NCBI GenBank assembly: GCA_002477945.1
Contig: DLLF01000002.1
Span: 62,001 to 126,000 of the forward strand
Length of the DNA: 64,000 nucleotides
Source: Bacteroidales bacterium UBA7569
GTDB taxonomy: Bacteria > Bacteroidota > Bacteroidia > Bacteroidales > Paludibacteraceae
Direction: 5' to 3'
Position numbers and translations under genes: made by a program
Part shown: positions 41,075-49,068 of the stretch, in pieces
How positions within the stretch are numbered: position 1 is the first letter of the stretch
Layout of the letters: each line of letters starts with the position of its first letter
The notes under the pieces: generated by a model
The model's database searches: none
What the model was told of the DNA's origin: nothing
Seen by the model: only the letters and a program-made list of their open reading frames with translations

Positions 41075-42733
41075 TTACATTCGTTGTCCGAGTGCATTGA
41101 ACAACCGGTTGCCACGACGGATATAGAGTTTGCCGTCTATCATAATTTTCTGCGCTTGAACGGCTGAACCGTCCGCAGGAGTGCGCAATGCAGAAGAAAT
41201 ATCGGAGACGGTCCAAGCAGAAAGCGATGCATACCACGTCGTGGAATGATTGATGGCGGTATCTCCTATCTGGAAATCAATGTTCTGTGCTGCACGAAAA
41301 GCCATCCACAGGGTGTTATCGGCACGTGCCATACCTACGGAAGACGACATAGCACCCTTTTGAGAAGCCACTTGTGATCTGTCCAAGAGCGAGAATTCGG
41401 GAGAGTAGGTCATGAGCGAGATTGTGCCATTCTGCACATAGCCCAATACCAAGACCGTATCATTGCCAGCAACAATGACATCGGTATAGATATTATTGGT
41501 GGTATTGCCTGCAAGGACGGCTTCGACGGGAGTTGCCGTAGATGCATCGATTTTGAGGAGCATACCATCGTTAGTAGCATTTGCCCCATTGAGGAGGCGG
41601 TCAGCAACCGTGATTCCTCCTTTCACAGAACCTGCGACATAGGCATACTTGCCATTGGCAGACCATGCCAAAGAGAGGAGTTTACCATCTGTTGTTGTTT
41701 TTGATGTTGCCGTAAGACACTCTGCACCGAGGTTTTTATCAAGTATGGCAACCGTGAGTGAAGGTCCGATGAGAGAGGTCTTGATTTCGCCTAACTGAAG
41801 GAGCAGTTCCGGATTATCCTCTGCTGCTATGGCACTTCCGACAAGCATAAGGCGTCCATTGCGAAAAGCAAGCAATTCAAAACGATCGGCTTGTGCTTCG
41901 GTTTCCGTACGGATATGCCCGAGATGGCGGTACAGAGGATCTGTCTTCAAGAGAAAGGCAGTTGAGTATTTATACAGGACTTGCACATCTCCCGTCCAGC
42001 CTGTGCAAGGGCGGGCGCGAAGGGTGTCGGTGCCAAGTGCAATGTCCATAGTATGTTGCCCTGCAAAATAGACATTCCCTTCGTCGTCTATTGTCACAGC
42101 ACTGACAGAAGCGACATCTTCAGAGGGTTTGTTGCCGGTATTGGAAGGTGCCACTGCATGAGAAGTCCACAGAGGCTCAATGCGAGAAACAAGTCCATTG
42201 GCATCCACCGAGACAAGCACGATATGGCTGAAATTGGTACCATCATACGTGGCTGTCAGACTATGTGTATTGCCTGCGGCATCCACCAATGTCATATAGG
42301 GAGATTCCTGCCCCTTCACCAAGTTCTTTTGCGTAAGACGGAACTTAACAGCCAAGACAGCACCGCCATCCGAGGTTGGGCAAAAAACGCCTTCCTTAAA
42401 ATATCCCTCATTGCTATGGACAGCCCAAAGGAGTTTTCCCTGCTTATCGGTTTTGGCAAAAACAAGATTATTGTTGCAAGACGTTCCAGAACCATATTCG
42501 GCACCCGTGAAGACTGCACCAAGGAAAGTTGTCTCATCGGACGAAGCCACAGATCCATAGTTGCCTAAAACGAAGGCATCACCTTGAGCATTGGACTGCA
42601 CACTATAGATTTGCGTTTGCGGTTTGCCCGATGCAGACGAAGACAATAAGGGCGATACCCAATTGAGACTGATATCGGTAGCAAAGGATGAAATAGAAAT
42701 CAGCAGAATGACAGACAATAGATTTTTACGCAT
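41075..42733 (-). CDS. secreted beta-propeller-like protein with T9SS-type C-terminal tail (paralogue)
   Basis: A 552-residue protein with signal peptide MRKNLLSVILLISISSFA and a beta-rich body of Asp/Gly turn repeats (FAKTDKQGKLLWAVHSNEGY, TSDGGAVLAVKF). Its last 24 residues, KIMIDGKLYIRRGNRLFNAL and onward, closely match the tail of the 9747-11384 protein. The two share length and architecture and are paralogues 30 kb apart. The tail is probably the sorting signal read by PorV/PorU; the full CTD fold is not evident. Promoter TAACTTTG lies just upstream. Function unknown, likely surface-exposed. Confidence 0.8.
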   Translation of the reverse strand: MRKNLLSVILLISISSFATDISLNWVSPLLSSSASGKPQTQIYSVQSNAQGDAFVLGNYGSVASSDETTFLGAVFTGAEYGSGTSCNNNLVFAKTDKQGKLLWAVHSNEGYFKEGVFCPTSDGGAVLAVKFRLTQKNLVKGQESPYMTLVDAAGNTHSLTATYDGTNFSHIVLVSVDANGLVSRIEPLWTSHAVAPSNTGNKPSEDVASVSAVTIDDEGNVYFAGQHTMDIALGTDTLRARPCTGWTGDVQVLYKYSTAFLLKTDPLYRHLGHIRTETEAQADRFELLAFRNGRLMLVGSAIAAEDNPELLLQLGEIKTSLIGPSLTVAILDKNLGAECLTATSKTTTDGKLLSLAWSANGKYAYVAGSVKGGITVADRLLNGANATNDGMLLKIDASTATPVEAVLAGNTTNNIYTDVIVAGNDTVLVLGYVQNGTISLMTYSPEFSLLDRSQVASQKGAMSSSVGMARADNTLWMAFRAAQNIDFQIGDTAINHSTTWYASLSAWTVSDISSALRTPADGSAVQAQKIMIDGKLYIRRGNRLFNALGQRM

Positions 42734-42764
42734 AATTATATTCGTTTTGTTCCTTTTCGATGTG

Positions 42765-42794
42765 CAAAGTTAGTATTTTGTATTGGAAGAGCAA
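42765..42794 (-). promoter_or_regulatory. promoter of the 552-aa secreted protein gene
   Basis: Minus strand TTG (42792-42794), 19 bp, TAACTTTG (42765-42772). Leader of about 25-30 nt. Confidence 0.7.
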
Positions 42795-42825
42795 GTGATT
42801 AGCCGACAAATAACTTTTTAAGGGG

Positions 42826-42856
42826 TTGCATTCTTGACAAAATATCCATAATTTTG
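42826..42856 (+). promoter_or_regulatory. promoter of the 497-aa LRR protein gene
   Basis: TTG (42826-42828), 20 bp, TAATTTTG (42849-42856), with a leader of about 34 nt. It is back-to-back with the 42765 promoter. Confidence 0.7.
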
Positions 42857-42896
42857 CGAGCAGTTAGAAATATGATATTAACTAATCCATTATGGT

Positions 42897-44390
42897 ATGA
42901 GAAAATTCTATCTTCTTTTGAGTGCAGTCCTGCTGACAGGTTACGCATGGGCTGCCGTGACGGACACCATTCAAGCGGATGGTGTGTATTATCAGTTGGA
43001 CAGAGATGCACGGACGGCTGCCGTGATTCGCCCGAACACGGATTTTGTTTATAATCAGGACACTATCATCATTCCCGTATCCGTGGTGAATGACGGGAGT
43101 ACGTTTGATGTTACATCTATAGCGAGGGCCGCCTTCAGCAAGGCCACATGCCAAGCCATTGTATTTGCGGAAGGTAGCAAAGTGACCGAAATCGGTCAGC
43201 AAGCCTTCCAAGGGGCTATGGAATTGCGGGAATTGGCGTTGCCTGAGGGAGTGAGGTATTTGCCAGTGACAGCGATACATGGTGTAGGGAGCAGTGCGAA
43301 CATGCAGTTACACAAGGTAACACTGCCTTCGACCATGGATTCGTTGGATGTGATGTCGATACAGGTAGCCGCATTGGATTCGATAGTTTGCAAGGCGGTG
43401 ACACCTCCTCATTGTTCACTGACGACAGGGTCGCAAAAGAAACCATGTCTGCCATTTACTTCTAATAATTCGCCTGTGTTTGTTCCGAAAGGCACAAAAG
43501 TGATTGTTCCGGAAGGCAGCGAAAAGTTATATCGTGCGGAGGCAGGCTGGGACTACTTTGATTGCTTTGCCGACAACGGGACGGACACATTGAGGTCGGG
43601 AGTCCTGTATTACACCATTGAGGGGGGGAAAGCAGTTGTAATGCCCGATATAACGGGAGGATCCTATAAGGACGAGGAATCGGTGACAATTCCGACACAC
43701 GTATCCAAGACCGTCTGCACCATCACAGCAGGCAGAACCAACATCACGGCGAAAGAAATACCCGTTACGGGATTGGGCAAAGGAGCCTTCCGCGGAAACA
43801 AATCGATACACTCATTAACATTCGCCACACCGAGTAATATAGAAAACATACAGCCGATGGCAATGATGCAAATGGAAGGTATGACTGGGACATTGGAGTT
43901 GCCCGAGGGACTGAAACACATCGCCACATCGGGTATTCACAGCGGTGTGAGTGGCGGTCAGATGCCCGTAAAAAAGTTGATAATGCCTTCTACATTGGAC
44001 AGTTTGGATGTCATATCCGTTATCCTGAACGAGTTGGAGACCTTGGAATTCAGGGGAGAGACTGCTCCGAAGTGCCAAGTGAAGCAACTGTCAACCCAGA
44101 AACAGATCCCATGGGCAATCAACTTAACCAGTAACAGGTTTCCGACACCGGCAAATGTGGAAATAATCATCCCTGACGGGACGTACAATTCATACAAGAA
44201 CCAAGCGGGCATAGGCGATTATTTTGAGTATTTCATCAACAGGGAAACAAGTCAACCAGACGTGATGTCCGAGAGCAAGACAAGCAGAGCAACGGGCATT
44301 TACAACCTGTTGGGCGTGTATTTAGGCACGGACGAGAGCAACCTGCCTCACGGTATATATATCATTAACGGCAAGAAAGCGGTCCGATAA
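42897..44390 (+). CDS. BspA-like leucine-rich-repeat surface protein with T9SS sorting domain
   Basis: A 497-residue protein with signal peptide (1-20, LLTGYAWA) and two blocks of LRR_5/BspA-type repeats (about 60-170 and 260-390). Repeat examples are AFQGAMELRELALPEGVRYL and GAFRGNKSIHSLTFA. The C-terminus SRATGIYNLLGVYLG... GIYIINGKKAVR is a typical short type A T9SS C-terminal domain. BspA-like proteins bind host matrix proteins in oral Bacteroidales; here only the architecture is seen. Single gene with its own promoter and a terminator. Confidence 0.88.
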   Translation: MRKFYLLLSAVLLTGYAWAAVTDTIQADGVYYQLDRDARTAAVIRPNTDFVYNQDTIIIPVSVVNDGSTFDVTSIARAAFSKATCQAIVFAEGSKVTEIGQQAFQGAMELRELALPEGVRYLPVTAIHGVGSSANMQLHKVTLPSTMDSLDVMSIQVAALDSIVCKAVTPPHCSLTTGSQKKPCLPFTSNNSPVFVPKGTKVIVPEGSEKLYRAEAGWDYFDCFADNGTDTLRSGVLYYTIEGGKAVVMPDITGGSYKDEESVTIPTHVSKTVCTITAGRTNITAKEIPVTGLGKGAFRGNKSIHSLTFATPSNIENIQPMAMMQMEGMTGTLELPEGLKHIATSGIHSGVSGGQMPVKKLIMPSTLDSLDVISVILNELETLEFRGETAPKCQVKQLSTQKQIPWAINLTSNRFPTPANVEIIIPDGTYNSYKNQAGIGDYFEYFINRETSQPDVMSESKTSRATGIYNLLGVYLGTDESNLPHGIYIINGKKAVR

Positions 44391-44410
44391 CCGTTTGCGG
44401 AAATCATAAT

Positions 44411-44441
44411 AAAAGGGAAGCCCCGTCGGGTGTTCCCTTTT
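44411..44441 (+). terminator. bidirectional terminator between LRR and aldehyde dehydrogenase genes
   Basis: AAAAGGGAA (44411-44419) pairs with TTCCCTTTT (44433-44441), followed by TGTTGT. It lies between two converging stops and can serve both. Confidence 0.75.
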
Positions 44442-44464
44442 GTTGTATTATGCAATCATCCTGA

Positions 44465-45847
44465 TCAGCGCAGGAAGAGCCTCATCAGACGCTCTTTCAA
44501 GCGCGTGTATGGTGCATAGCGCAGCGGGAGATCGAGTCCATAGGGTTTGTACACCACCGGCTTGGCATGACTGAATGTGGAGAAACTATGCTTCCCATGG
44601 TAGGCTCCCATTCCGCTATTCCCCACCCCACCAAACGGAAGACGGGAAGAGGCAATGTGCATGATCGTATCGTTGATGCAACCACCACCAAAAGAGAGAT
44701 TCCGTATGAACCGGTTTTGCACGTTCTTATCGTTAGAGAACAGGTAGAGCGCCAACGGTTTTTCGCGAGACAGGACAAAGGATTCGGCTTCCTGCATATT
44801 GTCCACTGTTATGACGGGCAGGACAGGTCCGAAGATTTCTTCCTGCATCACAGCGTCAGCGGGCGTCACATTATCCATAACCGTGGGTTCTATTCGGAGT
44901 GTTTGCGGGAAGAGTCCGCCACCACAAACGACTTTGCCCCTGTCGATAAGAGCAGACAGCCGGTCGAAATGCTTTTGGTTGATTATCTTTCCATAGTCAT
45001 TCGACAAGGAATCGCCCGAATAGAACATCTTACGGATTTCTTCTTTCAGAAGCCGAATGAGTTCGTCGTGTACTTCATGTTCTATCAATACATAGTCGGG
45101 TGCAATGCACGTTTGCCCGCAGTTGAGCCACTTGCCGAAAGCAAGACGACGTGCCGCCAGAGGAAGGTCGGCTGTATGGTCGATGATGCAGGGCGATTTC
45201 CCGCCCAATTCCAATGTGACGGGTGTGAGATGCTTTGCCGCTTTTTCCAGCACCAATTTTCCGACACGAACTCCCCCCGTGAAAAAGATATAATCGAAAC
45301 GCTGCTCCAACAAGTCGCTGTTCTCGGCACGTCCACCCGTCACGACCGCCACATACTCCTCCGAAAATGTTTCACGGATGAGTTGAGCAAGCACGTCGCT
45401 TGTATGGGGGGAATATGCCGACGGTTTAAGTATGGCACAATTGCCTGCCGCAATTGCACCCACCAACGGTTCGAGGGTGAGCAAGACAGGATAGTTCCAT
45501 GGTGACATCACCAGTACGACTCCATAAGGTTCCTGAACGATTCTGTCCAAAGCGGGGAAGTTGGTAAGCGGTGTCGGTTTGCGGACATCCCTTGCCCAGC
45601 GGTTCAAGTGGCGGCGTACATAGGAAATTTCGGACAATGTCAGCCCGATCTCACACATAAAGGCTTCCGCCGATGACTTTCCGAGGTCATGGCAAAGGGC
45701 TTGCTGCAGATCCTCTTCGCGGTGTTTGATTGCAGCATAGAGTTTTTTCAAGGCTTCATGGCGAAAAGCCAAGGGGAGCGTATTGCCTGCACGGAAGAAG
45801 GCTCTTTGTTTTTCCACCACACAAGCAGTATTCATAGTCTTCCACAC
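44465..45847 (-). CDS. aldehyde dehydrogenase (class 3-like)
   Basis: A 460-residue NAD(P)-dependent aldehyde dehydrogenase. Landmarks: PWNYPVLLTLEPLVGAIAAG near 115, FTGGVRVGKLVLEKAA near 195, catalytic Glu in LELGGKSP near 216, catalytic Cys in CGQTCIAPDYVL near 250, EEIFGPVLPV near 345, and the C-terminal GMGAYHGKHSFSTFSH. The pattern fits the class 3 group that oxidises fatty or aromatic aldehydes and often has a hydrophobic tail. It lies 24 bp after mlaD in the amidase-mlaD operon, perhaps clearing lipid-derived aldehydes (inference). Confidence 0.93.
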   Translation of the reverse strand: MWKTMNTACVVEKQRAFFRAGNTLPLAFRHEALKKLYAAIKHREEDLQQALCHDLGKSSAEAFMCEIGLTLSEISYVRRHLNRWARDVRKPTPLTNFPALDRIVQEPYGVVLVMSPWNYPVLLTLEPLVGAIAAGNCAILKPSAYSPHTSDVLAQLIRETFSEEYVAVVTGGRAENSDLLEQRFDYIFFTGGVRVGKLVLEKAAKHLTPVTLELGGKSPCIIDHTADLPLAARRLAFGKWLNCGQTCIAPDYVLIEHEVHDELIRLLKEEIRKMFYSGDSLSNDYGKIINQKHFDRLSALIDRGKVVCGGGLFPQTLRIEPTVMDNVTPADAVMQEEIFGPVLPVITVDNMQEAESFVLSREKPLALYLFSNDKNVQNRFIRNLSFGGGCINDTIMHIASSRLPFGGVGNSGMGAYHGKHSFSTFSHAKPVVYKPYGLDLPLRYAPYTRLKERLMRLFLR

Positions 45848-45871
45848 TATTTATTAAGACGATACACAGAA

Positions 45872-46789
45872 CTACTTCTCTTTCTTCCCGAACAAGGAGA
45901 AATGGACGTAGCGTTTCGGATGTTTTTTCAGGTCGGTGAGCAGACTATCGGCACTTGCGACCGTCTGCGTAAGAGTAAGATAGAGATCCTTGTTGTTCAA
46001 CAACATCCCCACCGTGCCATCAGAAGAGTTGATATTCTGCATAAGGGAATTCAACTGTGCCACCGTACTATCTATTTGCTGTACAGTAGCAGCGACATCC
46101 ACGTCTTTGAGGTTATCTGCAAACAGATTGATGTCAGCAACCGCTTCTTTTGCATTGCCAATAAGCACAGGGACATCCCCGTTCATCATTTTCTTAAGTT
46201 CGGCAGACGAAGCAGTGAGGTCCGCCGACACTCTGTCGGCATTGGCAAGAATATTCTTCAAGTGATTGTCCTCCAATTGCCCCGACACGATATTGACCAA
46301 AGAATCAACACGAGTCAATGCAGAAGAGAGATTGGCAATTACGCCATTCTGCAATTCGTCCACCAAGCCCGGAACTACGACCGAGGGGAGCGTGTCTCCG
46401 GAAGCAAAGAGCGGTATTGTTTCCACGTCAGCCACGACAGGGATGTTGATTTGAAGAGCGGTTCCTCCCAACAATCCATCCGCTATCAAAGCACACTCGG
46501 CCGTACGGGGGACTTTGATATGTTTATCCACAGAGAAATGTACCGCAAAAGCGTCCTCTTTTGCAAAGTCGTATTGTATCTTGTCCACCTGCCCGACCTT
46601 ATATCCCCGTATGTAAACAGGAGCCTGCTCGGTGAGACCGTTTACATCGGAATAGACAACGCAATAGGTATGTGTAGGGGAAAAGATGTTGACTCCCTTG
46701 AGAAAGTTGAAGCCGAAATAGAGGAGGAACACTGCCAACACCGTAAGCAGTCCGACCTTAATCTCCCGTGTGTATTTCTTCACTGCCAT
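45872..46789 (-). CDS. MlaD-family (MCE domain) lipid transport protein
   Basis: A 305-residue inner-membrane-anchored protein. One N-terminal helix (about 12-32, VGLLTVLAVFLLYFGFNFLK) is followed by the MCE domain (about 38-115: YCVVYSDVNGLTEQAPVYIR, GYKVGQVDKI, LGGTALQINI) and a long helical tail (about 150-290). Such proteins form hexameric rings moving phospholipids between membranes. No MlaE or MlaF gene is in this window, so the ATPase and permease must be elsewhere. Starts one base after the amidase stop; translation is coupled. Confidence 0.92.
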   Translation of the reverse strand: MAVKKYTREIKVGLLTVLAVFLLYFGFNFLKGVNIFSPTHTYCVVYSDVNGLTEQAPVYIRGYKVGQVDKIQYDFAKEDAFAVHFSVDKHIKVPRTAECALIADGLLGGTALQINIPVVADVETIPLFASGDTLPSVVVPGLVDELQNGVIANLSSALTRVDSLVNIVSGQLEDNHLKNILANADRVSADLTASSAELKKMMNGDVPVLIGNAKEAVADINLFADNLKDVDVAATVQQIDSTVAQLNSLMQNINSSDGTVGMLLNNKDLYLTLTQTVASADSLLTDLKKHPKRYVHFSLFGKKEK

Positions 46790-46790
46790 A

Positions 46791-48074
46791 TTATTTCGTA
46801 TTTGTTTCGTTTATCATTTTCACTGCATCCCGTACCAAGATTTGTTTGTCTCCGAGGAAAGCCACCACAAAACAATCGGGGAACTTCTGACTAAGTTGTT
46901 TTTTCAGTTTTACGATTGCGTCATAACCGGTTTCTTCACCGTACATATACTTGTAGAACCGTCCGTCTTTGGTATAGGTGCAACCTTTGAGTCCCTTGAA
47001 AGAGCCGTCACCCTGTTTCAGGGGTACGGTTACGGAAAATATCTGTACCCTGAATATGGGCTTTACAACAGTTTCTTCGTCTGTCTGTTTATTATTGTTT
47101 TTCGCCTCGGACAGAGTGTTTGCCGTTGTATTTTCCAGTGCGGTCACCTCCTTAACAGGCTTTGTTTCCTCCTCAGACGATATATTCTGTTTCCTATTGT
47201 CTTTTTTTTGCGGGACAGAAGGAACGGAGGATGCTGTATTCTGTTCTACTTCCGGCGAAGACAGGAGACGCGTTTCTTTCCGCTCCAAAGCGGTCTTATA
47301 GGAAGAGAACGCCACATAGACAGCCTGTGCAATAGCATCTTGCCCTTTGCTTGATACCAAGAACTTTTCTTCTTCGCGATTGGATATGAATCCCATCTCA
47401 ATAAGGACAGACGGACAAGCAGACTTATGCAAGACCCAAAATGCCGCTTGGCGGACTCCACGGTCGGCACGCTGCAATTTTCCGGAAAACTGCTGCTGCA
47501 CGAGAGAGGCGAACTGCAGGCTCTTGTCGATGTACCGGTCTTGCATAAACTCGAACATAATATAAGATTCAACCGAGTTCGGGTCGAACCCCTGGTACTT
47601 GGTCCGGTAGTCGTCCTCCAACATCATGACGGAGTTTTCACGCATTGCCACATCCAGGTTGCTCTCCCGCTTATCCAGCCCCAGCGTGAACGTTTCCGCT
47701 CCTGCCACTTTCTTATTGTCGGCAGAATTGGTGTGAATACAGATAAACAGGTCGGCATTATGCTTATTCACGAAATCCGCCCGTTCCTGCAAGGTGAGAA
47801 ACACATCCGTCGAGCGCGTGAGGAAGACCTGTACATCGGGATTTTGCTGTTCTATGAGTTTTGCCAGCCGCTTGGAGACTGCAAGATTGAGGTCTTTCTC
47901 ACGGGAGACGGTTCCCAATGCTCCCGGATCATGCCCGCCATGCCCTGCGTCAATAACCACCGTAAAAGCAAACGAACAAACCGCCGAAAGCAGGAATGCC
48001 GCCAAAAGGCATAAACGCAGGCAGCACAATACGGGAAATAGTTTCGTTCTTTTCATCATGGTTTCTTTATACAA
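46791..48074 (-). CDS. N-acetylmuramoyl-L-alanine amidase with C-terminal SPOR-like domain
   Basis: A 427-residue periplasmic zinc amidase that cuts the bond between MurNAc and the stem peptide during cell division. Signal peptide (ends about 36, CSFAF). The Amidase_3 domain (about 37-255) has VVIDAGHGGHDPGALG with the first zinc His, SREKDLNLAV with the Glu ligand, and FICIHTNSAD with the second His. A Ser/Thr/Lys-rich linker leads to a SPOR-like domain (about 345-420, FRVQIFSVTVPLKQ, YDAIVKLKKQL). Start MYKETMMKRTK; the ATG at 48059 is possible. First gene of amidase-mlaD-aldehyde dehydrogenase. Confidence 0.93.
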   Translation of the reverse strand: MYKETMMKRTKLFPVLCCLRLCLLAAFLLSAVCSFAFTVVIDAGHGGHDPGALGTVSREKDLNLAVSKRLAKLIEQQNPDVQVFLTRSTDVFLTLQERADFVNKHNADLFICIHTNSADNKKVAGAETFTLGLDKRESNLDVAMRENSVMMLEDDYRTKYQGFDPNSVESYIMFEFMQDRYIDKSLQFASLVQQQFSGKLQRADRGVRQAAFWVLHKSACPSVLIEMGFISNREEEKFLVSSKGQDAIAQAVYVAFSSYKTALERKETRLLSSPEVEQNTASSVPSVPQKKDNRKQNISSEEETKPVKEVTALENTTANTLSEAKNNNKQTDEETVVKPIFRVQIFSVTVPLKQGDGSFKGLKGCTYTKDGRFYKYMYGEETGYDAIVKLKKQLSQKFPDCFVVAFLGDKQILVRDAVKMINETNTK

Positions 48075-48109
48075 AGCAGACGATGTTATCAGCGTTCCGC
48101 TTTATCGGG

Positions 48110-48140
48110 CAAAGATACGGTTTTATTCTCATTCTGGCAA
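48110..48140 (-). promoter_or_regulatory. promoter of the amidase operon
   Basis: Minus strand TTG (48138-48140), 20 bp, TATCTTTG (48110-48117). Leader of 30-45 nt. Confidence 0.75.
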
Positions 48141-48352
48141 GGGTTTGCCGAAAGACCTGTTTCAAGCATACCGACACAATACAGGAAGAAGAGGTTCGCC
48201 GATTCCATTTGACCGTTGAGAGTTGGGGGAGTTGAGTGAAACAGAACAGTACGTGTTTTTTTGTCAGGGAGTTGTTATAGACAATAGTTGTTCGAGAAGT
48301 TCGAGGAAGGCTGGAGTGTTTCATCTTGTTCTCCCATTGAGGGAGTGTATTA

Positions 48353-48462
48353 TTTACGACTTGACAATGTTACGATGTACGATTTTGCTTTACGAACTTC
48401 ATTTTCATCTGTCGTTCAGGAGTGCTTGAGGGGTCGTCGAGGGGTGCTTCAGAGCGGCTAAA
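48353..48462 (+). repeat. composite intergenic repeat A-B, with 11-bp locus 7
   Basis: Module A at 48353-48386. Flank ACTTCATTTTCATCTGTCG. B units GGAGTGCTTGA (48419), GGGGTCGTCGA (48430), GGGGTGCTTCA (48441) and the degenerate GAGCGGCTAAA (48452). Confidence 0.86.
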
Positions 48463-48508
48463 CACAAAGAACCTGTTACAAAACCGGATACGACCTTCCA
48501 TTTCATAA

Positions 48509-48840
48509 CCCGTTGGCGGAATCTGATGCGCTTATTCCACTCATTGTTTGAAACACAAAAATACATACACGATCCGTTGGCGGAATTAAGTACACTCATT
48601 TACCTCACCGTTTATTATACCTTGTGAGCCTACTTCTTCTTTCTTTTACATAATCAAAGAAACCGAGGGTGATTTGATTACGGACGTTCCATGAAGAGAG
48701 GAAGTGGGCTATGAGAAAATCGGACGGATCCGCCAAATGGGACGGATAGGATCAATGAGACAGGTCGGGCGGGCGATGGTATCACCCTGTAAGAAACGAT
48801 ATCCGAACTAGCGATTTGACAATTCACAATGTACGGTTTT
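48509..48840 (+). repeat. second repeat cluster: end-like F, E-like, D and A modules
   Basis: AACCCGTTGGCGGAAT (48509) and GATCCGTTGGCGGAATTAAG (48571) are direct copies of the 5367 end sequence. Then come an E-like stretch near 48640, GGACGTTCC near 48682, module D 9-mers from 48722 (GGACGGATC, CGCCAAATG, GGACGGATA, GGATCAATG) and a partial module A at 48811-48840. Confidence 0.7.
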
Positions 48841-49015
48841 GTTTTATTATTCTTGCTTTGAGAAGACATGTCATTTGTGATTATCCTTTCTTTTGTCCGA
48901 TCAAAGGAAAAGAGCCACGAAGGACTTTCCCTACCCTTTCAAAGCGAAGAACAAGATTTGCCTCCGTTCACTCGTTGAATCGTGCAGAGCGGAGACAAAA
49001 ATATATATCGAATTA

Positions 49016-49047
49016 TTTGTATGTTGCGGTTTTAATATGTATCTTTG
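49016..49047 (+). promoter_or_regulatory. promoter of sppA
   Basis: TTTG (49016-49019), 20 bp, TATCTTTG (49040-49047). The initiation site falls near 49053, so sppA must start at ATG 49069 and not upstream. Confidence 0.78.
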
Positions 49048-49068
49048 CCTTTCAAAACACATACCGTT

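Larger units (their letters stand above)
48075..49068. other. 994-bp divergent intergenic region dense in repeats
   Basis: The longest gap in the window. It holds the amidase promoter, A-B repeat locus 7 (48353-48462), two copies of the MITE end-like GTTGGCGGAAT (48509-48590), degenerate E, module D and a second module A (to 48840), another E-like stretch (48887-48925), and the sppA promoter. No coding frame is supported. Confidence 0.65.

Noticed and set aside
44567..45505. 312-codon open frame antisense to aldehyde dehydrogenase.
   Set aside because: A shadow of the conserved dehydrogenase; residues are unlike a folded protein and no family is seen.
47580..47600. GGGTCGAACCCC in the amidase gene as a tRNA T-arm.
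   Set aside because: No acceptor or anticodon stems around it, and it is inside a conserved coding region.
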